Part shown: in pieces, positions 56,783 through 64,000 of the stretch
Layout of the letters: every line of letters starts with the position of its first letter
Position numbering within the stretch: the stretch's first letter is position 1
Assembly: GCA_029204225.1 (NCBI GenBank)
Contig: CM055096.1
Location: forward strand, 77,426,580-77,490,579
Reading direction: 5' to 3'
From: Diphasiastrum complanatum
Lineage: Eukaryota; Streptophyta; Lycopodiopsida; Lycopodiales; Lycopodiaceae
Length of the DNA: 64,000 bases
The notes under the pieces: model-generated
The model's database searches: none
What the model was told of the DNA's origin: nothing
What the model saw: only the letters and a program-made list of their open reading frames with translations
Program-made: the position numbers and the translations under genes

Positions 56783-59632
56783 CAACCATTACCCCTAAAA
56801 CCGATCTGAAACCATAAAGAACCATACTGAATCATGGCACGTGTGTGATAGAGATCATCATAATATATAATATCGGGCCACATGACACCAAAATAGGGTA
56901 CAATGATGTTCGATGAACATAATGAAAACCATACATTGTTGTCAAATAGGTGTTTTGCAATTCATTGCATATTTTGAAAGCAGCTCAATTCGTCAAAACA
57001 TAGCTGGAGCATGGGGTGACTCCTCGATCATCTGGCCCTTTGCACTTGTGTCTCAACATACGGCCATTGGTGTTCACAAACACCAACCGCTTGCACTGCT
57101 CGATGGATTTCAACCAGTCGTTGCAAGTCACCTGTGCTGCGATCGTGGATGCTCCACGACCGTGGATGCTCCACCATGTCACAAGCCTCAACATATCCTC
57201 CCTCAGCTGACACTGCTCTCCATCAAATGGCCATTGGAAGCGCTCAAAAGTGACCAGTTACCGTGCTATGTTCTTGAGCAGTGGGCTTGTTGGCAAAAGA
57301 ACCATGGCACGCGTCAGTCCATTGAATTCACATACTAGCATTGAGTACACTACATAATATTATGACTATTAAGCGACTTAGGGCATATACTGGCCATACA
57401 CGCTCAGTGTACTCCACTCATCCCCTGTGCAGCTCCCGATCGTCCATGGGTCGGTGGAAGTAGTCCCATCTGGCTTCCCAAATCTGCAAGATCTCCTCCC
57501 TCCTGCGACAGACACACATGTCCCGCCCATCTAGCCTTTGAGCTGTAGTGAGTGAGCCCTAATCCTGGTGAGTGATCCTGCGAAGAGCCCACCGCAATGC
57601 AAGCATCTCCGTCTGTGGACACTTGTGCCATGGTGTGTAGCCACATCCCCCTCTGTAAGATCAACCTTGTCCCTGGATCGACATCGTGTCAACACGAGAT
57701 CAGACCTCCAGAAGAAATAAACAAGCAAACGTTCAGTGCAAAAAAATATACTACATGAATTGCTTGCAACAATTTTGACAATCATCACCCTAAACCCTAA
57801 GATTTTTTGTTTAACAATAGTACCAGGCTAAAATTCCAATGAATTTAGTTCAAAACATCGCATAGGTAAAGTTATCAGAGCATACATCCAGTCATTTTAT
57901 TAAGCATGGAAAAACACAGTAGTGTAGCCCCAAGCCGCGTTACAACAATTGGATGCCTACAGATCATATCAAAGCAACCGCCAAAAAACACATGGGATTA
58001 GGGCATGGGATTGAATGATTCAAGTACGAGCGATAATGGGCAGTAGCGTAGGAGTCAGGAGAAATGCAGTGTAGCCCTAAACCACGCCTGAATCAAATGC
58101 TTACACAACAGTCCACAATTAGGCCCTAAAATACATGGAATTAGGGCATGGAAAATGAAACTTGTAGTACGGACGAAGACAGGCAAAACAGAGGTCACAT
58201 GAGTCTCTGTAGGCATGTAGAAATGTAGTCTAAGCTCAGACATCACCTCAATCGGATGCCTACAGGTTAGTTCATGAAAACGGCAAAAATACACATGCAT
58301 TTGGAATGTGGCATTCAGATCTATCTAGGCTTGTCCTAACGACTGAAACTAACGCTGTAGGAGTTATCGTGGGCGTGAAGAAAGTTGGTCTAGAGCCAAA
58401 TTTTGTTCGATTTTGTTGCCTACAGCTCAATGTAACTACACTTACCAAATTTTTTTGTGTTGGTTGATTTCGCTCGCCGCACAGCTCAAATCCTGCTAGA
58501 ATTGTGTGCATCACCTTCGGATCGCTGAGTAGATGGACGCTGACTATCCACTTCCAGGTGCCCACAGTAGCTCAAAACCCCTCCTCCACGGGTGGCGTGA
58601 TTCTAGCCACGAGGAGGGACCCAAAAATGGATATCCTTTTTTTTTTTTTTTGAGCGTTTCTGGCCCAGAAATGCGTTTTTGGGCAACGATACTGTCCCAA
58701 AGTAAACCTTAGGCAATTTATGATTTTGGAATTAAGGTATTGTGGCAAGATTGGGTAATCGGTTGCATCAAATTCCGTAAAGTGGGTTTGGTCAAAGTCT
58801 AATTTTACCCCCAATTGACCTCGCCTACGCTCTAAATATTTAATTGATAGATCACTCGTTTGATGTGTTGGTGGACGTGAGACATTGAGATATGCATGCC
58901 AAGTTTGGCTAGTATAGGAGAAGCTTGAGCATACCATGAGAGCTGATGTCTTTGCTCGTAGAGTTGTTGAGATGAGGTGAGTGCTATACGAGGGTATCTT
59001 GACATGTCATTTGGAAACTCAAGGACGCTTTGGATATATGTGATCACATGGAAAAATGCATCAACCTTAGTGTTGGGACTGCAAACTCGGCAAGAATGAT
59101 CTAGTAAGGAATTGAGGGCTTGGCTTGCATCATTCATGAGAGCATGGAGGCCTGTAGCCTAGAGATACTAGCCCAATCTGTTGATGTGAGCCATGTACGC
59201 ATGTAGCACTGTAGGGGTGACTGGGGTAGCTTGTTTCCTGGAATTGTAGCTTGTTTGTAAGCCTATTCAATGAGTTTATTGGTAGAATTCCAAAGCATTG
59301 AGCCAAAGCTACAAAAGTAGCAAACTATGATTTTATTTAACTTGTTTCATTTAGTTGAAAGCCTAGTCTTTTTGATAAATTCACATGTTTGGCTTATGTT
59401 CACACATATATACTTACTACTTACTATTTGAACGATAAGTAATAACTCTAGTTGTTTGATAAGTGCTTACAAGGCTATTTGTTTATTTTGCGCTTCGTTT
59501 TTCCAATTTCCACTTCAATTGATAGTCCAGCCTATCACTTTGCTATACTTTGAATGTTTCTCATGTCTTGCTAGGACGAGATATTGCGTCGTGCTGTTCA
59601 ACGATTCAAGGGGAAAAACTGGAAAAAGATTG
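54724..59632 (+). CDS. MYB3R: MYB3R (R1R2R3-type MYB) transcription factor, 5' part, three exons in window
   Basis: Three exons join in phase: 54724-54845 (40 codons plus 2 nt), 55066-55120, 59575-59632 (ends one nt into the next codon). Splice sites are canonical: GG|GTGAG, TGCAG|A, GAG|GTATG, CTAG|GACGAG and G|GTGAGT. The joined product starts MASNKVKGNSSTTEEIPHSS, has an acidic Ser/Thr leader, then GPTRRSSKGGWTPEED and EILRRAVQRFKGKNWKKI, which is the R1 MYB repeat with two of its three Trp. Plant MYB3R proteins bind mitosis-specific activator elements in the nucleus and control G2/M genes. R2, R3 and the C-terminus lie beyond the window. Intron 2 is 4.45 kb and intron 3 exceeds 4.3 kb, both filled with transposon remains. 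The start is the first ATG in frame with R1. Confidence 0.88.
55066..55120 (+). CDS. MYB3R: MYB3R exon 2
   Basis: 55 nt after acceptor GATGCAG. With the GG of exon 1 it reads GRVGGPTRRSSKGGWTPEE, the highly conserved lead into R1 containing its first Trp, and ends at donor GTATGT. Confidence 0.88.
55121..55827 (+). other. Start of MYB3R intron 2, no other feature
   Basis: Ordinary AT-rich intron sequence with no transposon ends, ORF or repeat that I can name. Confidence 0.5.
55828..56580. repeat. Intron 2 segment with TTCGAA palindromes and long (GT)n microsatellite
   Basis: It starts with gaatcgcgattc and other TCGAA/TTCGAA palindromes (55845-55905), then a CTCCTG-rich tract (about 55955-56060), (GA) runs, (GT)n with the longest run at 56307-56340, and ends with ccagttcgaacctgg and tcgattcaaactcgattc (56490-56545). 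The two palindrome-rich ends could be the borders of one MITE-like insertion about 0.75 kb long; no target duplication was found. Confidence 0.4.
56748..56780. repeat. (TC)n microsatellite
   Basis: An almost pure CT run of about 33 bp in MYB3R intron 2. Confidence 0.85.
56985..57790 (-). pseudogene. Degraded hAT transposase pieces: BED finger and C-terminal dimerisation region
   Basis: On the minus strand around 57600-57535 the frame reads RRCLHCGGLFAGSLTRIRAH, fitting the CxxC...(T)R(I)xxH start of a BED zinc finger as in plant hAT transposases. Around 57200-57020 another frame reads LVTWWSIHGRGAS, later CKRLVFVNTNGRMLRHK, similar in spacing to the WW..YG... and LVY(V/I)HTNLRLL motifs of the hAT C-terminal dimerisation domain. 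The catalytic middle is missing (only about 300 bp separate them), so this looks like an internally deleted copy. It is unrelated by its ends to the element at 51840. Family motifs are recalled from general knowledge; no search was run. Confidence 0.45.
57925..58440. repeat. Tandem repeat in intron 2, period about 155 bp, three to four copies
   Basis: Units begin near 57925, 58070, 58225 and 58384 with (gt)gtag(c/t)c.. aag, followed 30-40 bp later by (t/c)ggatgcctacag, and include attagggcatgg in the first two. Divergence is high. Non-coding; it may be an old satellite fragment or the repeat region of an unknown element. Confidence 0.5.
58441..59574 (+). other. Remainder of MYB3R intron 2
   Basis: Contains a poly-T run at about 58638-58655 and otherwise unremarkable sequence. 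Short ORFs on either strand (up to 121 codons) show no domain and change character within a few dozen residues. Confidence 0.4.
59575..59632 (+). CDS. MYB3R: MYB3R exon 3
   Basis: 58 nt after acceptor TTGCTAG. It reads DEILRRAVQRFKGKNWKKI plus one base before donor GTGAGT, and completes helices 1-2 of R1 with the second Trp. The next exon (third Trp of R1 and the start of R2) is not in the window; intron 3 runs past 64000. Confidence 0.9.
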
Positions 59633-60081
59633 GTGAGTCGTTCTTTCAATGAACATAATCTAAAATATCGATGAGCATTTTCAACAACTTGATTATCAAG
59701 TTTTCACTTCAAGTTCGTAGTTAACCATGTACAGAGAATTTCTTGGTTACTTATAAACATTCAACTGCTTATAAACTTAGCATTGAAAGCAATTTTATGT
59801 GATAAGTTTTACAAGTTTGAAACTCAATCCAACTTAAATGGCGCATGTAAGTTTATTTTAAATGCGTTCTGTAAAGAAAGATCTTGTTTGAAATGATGTT
59901 ACTATTATCCTACCAACCTCCATGTCATCAAATCTATTCTCAGCTAAGTGACAAAGTATCTATCCTCTATGGTAACTCTCAAAACTTCATCCCATAATTT
60001 CAATGGCCAAATGCATTGTTAACTTAATTAACCACATTCAATTTCTAATTATAAAATGAAATATTGGCCTGCTCATTTCAT

Positions 60082-60333
60082 AGTTGCACGAATCGCGGTT
60101 CGAACCTCGAACAACGGTTCGAACCCTTCGAACCATTCGGAGCCGGTTCGCACCGAAATCCCGTCAACGGTCAAACCGGGAAAAAACAAAAAGCCAAAAA
60201 AATCCAAAAAAACGTTTTGGAAATACTTTTTTTTGCAGTTCAAACCGTTATCTGGCTCGAACCAGCCTGGCTGGTTCGAATCGGTTTGAACCGGTCGAAT
60301 TGGCCCGATTCGAATCGGCTTGTAACCTTGTTG
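60082..60333. repeat. MITE-like block of TTCGAA/GAACC palindromes
   Basis: It runs from gttgcacgaatcgcggttcgaacc to attcgaatcggcttgtaacc. About nine ttcgaa/ggttcga-type palindromes cluster in two halves around an A-rich middle (60180-60230). The ends are partly inverted-complementary (gttgcacgaatcg against cgaatcggcttgtaac). The same sequence flavour appears at 55845-55905 and 56490-56545, so a small dispersed family is likely. Confidence 0.45.
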
Positions 60334-60339
60334 TGGGTG

Positions 60340-61674
60340 GTTGGACCATCAACCCATTTATCAAAGATCTGCGGCGGGTTGGTGGGGTTGGGTGGTACAT
60401 GATTGGAGGGATTGAGTGGAGTTTCTGCTTGCTGCATATACTGTTGAATAATGTCTTGGCGCCCTTTTTCAGTTCACTTGTTCCCAACATCTTGTCTTGA
60501 TTGAATCTCTGTCGGAAGCCTGCTAAAGGATTCTTATAACTGGCGATCCTTTTGGCGAAGTACATTTCATGTGAAGATGTTGGAGGAGTTGTTGAAGGAT
60601 GGGCCATCTCTGAATCTTTTTCAGCCTGACGTTTTGAAGCTTTTAAAAATTTTGCTGATTTTCTGATTTTCTCTTGGAGGTGGGGAATGTTGTTTTGCGT
60701 CTTGTACGGTCTTGTTGAATTGGTCCTGTACACTCAGCAAATAGTTTTCTAACTGTTGAATGTACTTCGGCATGCATTTTTGTGTGCTTGGATCTGCTGC
60801 AGCTGTGCATTGTCCAAATCTTCGTGCTATTTTGAAATTAAAATCTCTTTCTTGAGCTTTGTTAACCGTTGGGCCATCATACTGGTTTCTTTGCCTAGAT
60901 CTGTGTTCCATCATCTTTGTAATCATTTGTCGTTAGTGTTGATAAAGACCTGGAACATTTTCAGAATCAATGGAGATTGATGTCGAACTGCTAGCTGACT
61001 GGATGGTACTGCTAATACTTGATAAATCCCATTGTTGGCTCTTCTTTTTCAAACACATCTTTCTTCCTCAAAACCCTTTGGAACTATGATGTCGTCGCTC
61101 TTTGGTGACATTCTGCCCACTCGCATCCAAAATGTATTGTCACTAGGAGATGATCCTCCACAAGTGTTACAACAACTACTTGTAATCCTGCAGTTGCTCA
61201 ATCCACCACTTGGTGAAGAAGTATCAAACAAGTATGGGGGACTTTAAGGCATTTGGAATTGGAAGTTCATATTTATGAGTCGAGAAGGAGAGGATTCACA
61301 TGAAGTACTTTGATTGATAATTGCCAATCTAGATCTAGTTTTGAGTGTTGGTATTGTATTAGATTGCTGGCGTAGTTAGGATTGCTTTGCATCGGAGACC
61401 TTTAACTTTGTGTTCACAATGTAATGGCCAACGCTGATAACAATGACCCAGCGGCCAATTTTTGACGAACATTCGGTTTGATCACCTTCTTAAGCTCGAA
61501 AACCATTGTTTTGTGCCAATTGTATGATACTATTGTATTCGCTACAAAATCGTGAGTCGATCTTGGCTAGGGAACACCAGAATGTCATGGTTGGTATGTA
61601 AGGCTCTTTGGACAAGGGTTTGAGAAGGATCATAGTCAGATGGGCTTGAGGATGCAGTGGAGTCTTGTGTGCGT
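60340..61674 (-). pseudogene. Unidentified degraded coding sequence in intron 3
   Basis: Minus-strand frames 60926-60621 and 60733-60248 carry charged sequence (KAQERDFNFKIARRFGQC, YIQQLENYLLSVQDQFNK, MYFAKRIASYKNPLAGFRQ). Shorter pieces farther right have Ser-rich and basic stretches (61231-61049: VGRMSPKSDDIIVPKGFEEE). Many stops. The QDxxxKxVQDAKQ wording near 60690 resembles the coiled-coil ORF at 38.7 kb (KVVQDAKQQ), hinting at a related extra ORF, but this rests on a short match. I cannot name the family. Confidence 0.35.
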
Positions 61675-63185
61675 TCAAACATTATGTATGTGAGTAGAAG
61701 CTTTTGCGAGGGTTGAACCTTCATAGGTAGTGCAACTCTCGCATAGGGTACCTGAAATAAGCAAGTTTTGCATGGTTTGAACCCTCGCCCCAGTCAATTT
61801 TACATCAATGGGCTCCCAAGTAGCCTCCTCAATAGGACGACCATCCCACTGGACCAAAAACTGAGCCTGCCGATGGCGATGACTATGCAATAAGCGCACC
61901 TGTAAAATAGCAGCTGGCAGGAATGGAAAAAGCTCTGGATCTGTAGGAAATGAGGAATCTCGAGGAGCATCATCCTCAATAGCAGCACGTAATAAACTGA
62001 CATGAAAGATATCACAAGCCCGAGTAGCAGTAGGTAACTCAAGACGATATGTAACTGGACTGAGGCGCTCAAGAATCTGAAAAGGCCCATAATAGCTTGG
62101 CGCAAGCTTCTCAGTAGAAGCAAGACCCTGCACAAAACGATGGCGAGCAAAGCGTAACCGGAGAAAAACAGTATCTCCCTCTGCAAACTCAACATGGCGC
62201 CGATGACAATCAACAATGGTCCTGTACCACTGCTGAATATGCTGTAAATGAGTAGCAACTCTAGTAATAATCTCCCGAGCACTCGAAAGATAAGATGAAA
62301 TAGTAACAGGTGCATCATCTGGAGGAGCAGGTATACCGGGTAGAATTGATGAGTATCCATAAGCAAGCAGGAAAGGAGAAACACCTGTGCTGGAACTAAC
62401 AGAACTGTTATAACTATACTCAGCCAAACATAAATGTTGATCCCAATCACGACCAGAAGGAGAAACATAATGTCGTAAATAATCCTCCAATACCCGGTTA
62501 ATAGCCTCAGACTGACCATCTGCAGAAGAATGATAAGCAGTGCCCATAAGTATCCTAACATCCAAGATACGCATAAGCTCTGTCCAAAAACCTGATGTAA
62601 ATTTGGTATCCCGATCAGTAAGTATAGATCGTGGGAGACCATGTAAGCGGAAAATCTCAGAAATAAATATACGACCACACTGCTCTGCTGGAATAGTACG
62701 TCTGACTGGTATGAAATGAGCTTGTTTAGAAAACCTATCAACTACCACCAAATAAGAGTCATGACCACGCTGAGTACGGGGAAGACCTAAAATGAAGTCC
62801 ATAGATATATCAGTCCACTGGCGGGAAGGAATAGGCGAACTTTGAAGGAGACCGCCAGGTTTTTCACGGGAATACTTGTTACGAAGGCAAAAATCACAAG
62901 TATGAATAAGGTGGGAAAGCTCACGCTTCATGGAAGGCCAATAAAAATGTTTTTTCAAACGGAACAAGGACTTCTGAAAACCAAAATGGCCACCAACAGG
63001 AGAGGAATGGGCATCAAGGAGCTGTGGACGTATGTCGAGAGTGCTGGGAATACATAACGAACCATAGTGAAACAAACGATGATTAACAATGGAATAAACC
63101 TGGTGAGGGTGAGAGGAAGGACGAGAGGCAGACGACATAACATCACGAAAGTCTGGACATGTGGCATAAGCCTGAGGGAAGATCA
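61675..63185 (-). pseudogene. Gypsy integrase with GPY and chromo-like tail
   Basis: Within the 578-codon frame ending at 61675, homology is real from about residue 78 (AYATCPDF), after a frameshift near 63175. Zinc-binding H134, H142, C172, C175; integrase core D205 (SMDFILGLP), D266 (LTDRDTKF) and E302 (ADGQSEAINR), a proper DD35E; GPY/F-like YYGPFQILERL around 441-451; and a chromodomain-like QFLVQWDGRPIEEATWEP at 517-534. The integrase part looks intact. It would join element cDNA to host DNA, with the tail guiding it to chromatin in chromoviruses. Confidence 0.88.
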
Positions 63186-63189
63186 TCAT

Positions 63190-64000
63190 ACCAAGAGTGG
63201 GGAGACGTAACAAGACTGTAAGTATGAGCAGGTAAACGAGACAAAGCATCAGCAGCAGCGTTACTTTTACCAAGCTTATAATGAATATCAAAATGAAAGG
63301 ACTGTAAAAACTGAAGCCAATGGTACTGACGATCACTAAGGTCCTTTTGTGTATACAAATAACGAGGTGACTGGTGATCAGTAAAAACATCAAACGGAAC
63401 ACATTATTCAAAGCATGATAATCTATACATAGACGTTAAGTACCGTCCTTCTTATCAACAAGTAAAACAGGAGCACCAAAAGTACTGTGGCTAGGAACAA
63501 TAAGGCCTTGATGTAATATATCAGACACCTGACGCTGGACTTCCTCGCGCTCAACAATAGACATACGAAAAGGAGGACAAGAAGGAGGTGATGCAGAGGA
63601 AACAAGGTCTCTATGGTGGTTGACATCTTGTAAAGGTGGCAACTGAGTCGGCTCTCTAAAAACATGCTCAAATTCACGCAACAGTTCAGAAAATACCTGT
63701 GGCAAAGGTGGTTTATCAGCAATAGGCTGAACTTGCTGAACAGAAAGAATAGTCACACAGTGGGCCTTCAGGAGGCTCCGTATGAACTGCTTCTCGGAAA
63801 TAAGCTGATAGTCCTGCCGAGAATCAATACCGGAAAATATATGCTGAGTACCATCATGAGAGAATGTCAATGTCTGCTGCTGGAGGTCTACTGTAACCGC
63901 ACCAAGGGATGCAAACCAATCAGCACCGAGGATAAGATCGTACCGTGTAAGTGGAATAATATGAAAATCTGCCTGACCAAGGAAGTCTTTAATCCGATAT
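63190..64000 (-). pseudogene. Gypsy protease end, RT start and RNase H end, with large RT deletion
   Basis: 63870-63436 is an open frame from after the protease (TRYDLILGADWF just upstream) through LPPLQDVNHHRDLV to KKDGT. After a TAA where Trp is expected and RLCIDYHALN, the sequence jumps at about 63410 to RNase H end sequence (VFTDHQSPRYLYTQK, LGKSNAAADALSR). The RT palm with its catalytic YxDD and most of RNase H, roughly 200 residues, are absent. The element is therefore dead. Confidence 0.85.

Larger units (their letters stand above)
61675..64000 (-). mobile_element. Ty3/gypsy chromovirus, partial, running off the right edge
   Basis: Minus strand from 64000 leftward: end of the aspartic protease (LILGADWFASLGA near 63920), linker, start of RT (VDKKDGT-stop-RLCIDYHALN near 63430), a deletion, RNase H end (DVFTDHQSPRYLYTQKDLSDRQY), connection, integrase and chromodomain-like end. 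No 3' LTR was found to the left of 61675, so the element is truncated or its LTR is unrecognisable. It lies inside MYB3R intron 3 in antisense orientation. Confidence 0.85.

Noticed and set aside
60340-61674. Possible endogenous pararetrovirus in MYB3R intron 3
   Set aside because: One short stretch on the minus strand around 61.4-61.5 kb faintly recalled pararetroviral or retroelement proteins, but frames are heavily broken and no diagnostic motif is visible. Kept as unidentified.
61800-62741. Minus-strand 313-codon ORF overlapping gypsy integrase
   Set aside because: Leu/Ile-rich out-of-frame shadow of the integrase ORF that carries the DD35E motif.

Overview
This window is nuclear DNA of a land plant, and almost all of it is layered retrotransposon sequence. 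Three things point to a plant: many Ty1/copia polyproteins primed by initiator tRNA-Met (PBS of the form TGGTATCAGAGC), hAT DNA transposons, and one host gene, a MYB3R (three-repeat MYB) transcription factor spread over long transposon-filled introns. There are no bacterial signals, tRNA, rRNA or CRISPR. The R1 repeat wording (SSKGGWTPEEDEILRRAV) and the dense old elements would fit an early-diverging land plant, but I cannot fix the lineage from sequence alone.

Layout, left to right. 0.5-5.4 kb: a broken copia gag, then a copia element (putative 5' LTR, PBS, gag-pro-int-RT) cut off in RT. 5.4-6.3 kb: a hairpin and a 500-bp G/C-homopolymer inverted repeat. 6.3-9.3 kb: a 5'-truncated copia pol with its 3' LTR. 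9.5-14.8 kb: a non-coding LTR retrotransposon family (LARD-like, about 1.2-kb LTRs) as a plus copy meeting a minus copy head to head; a third fragment lies at 25.8-27.0 kb. 14.8-15.9 kb: minus copia gag, PBS and LTR edge, and an exact 12 x 18 bp minisatellite. 15.9-17.2 kb: plus copia RT/RNase H.

17.496-23.927 kb holds the youngest element: a full-length minus-strand copia with two 655-bp LTRs that differ at one base by eye and an otherwise open gag-pol frame carrying one internal stop. 27.0-31.9 kb: a plus copia interrupted by an internally deleted minus copia with two 442-bp LTRs. 31.9-36.6 kb: plus-strand ORF pieces rich in Ser/Thr/Pro and coiled coil, split by another minus copia. 37.6-41.7 kb: a minus-strand gag-protease element followed by a coiled-coil ORF where RT would be expected. 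41.75-43.89 kb: a foldback structure filled with short motif arrays. 45.85-48.2 kb: plus copia pol and LTR.

48.2-51.1 kb carries pieces of an unidentified multi-exon gene on the minus strand. 51.84-53.60 kb is a hAT element with an exact 8-bp target duplication. From 54.7 kb the MYB3R gene runs rightward: exon 1 (54724-54845), exon 2 (55066-55120), a 4.45-kb intron, exon 3 (59575-59632), then an intron that leaves the window and contains a minus-strand Ty3/gypsy chromovirus (61.7-64.0 kb) lacking most of RT.

Nothing here forms an operon or pathway. The order of insertions is the main readable history, and MYB3R is the only host gene for which a function can be argued.
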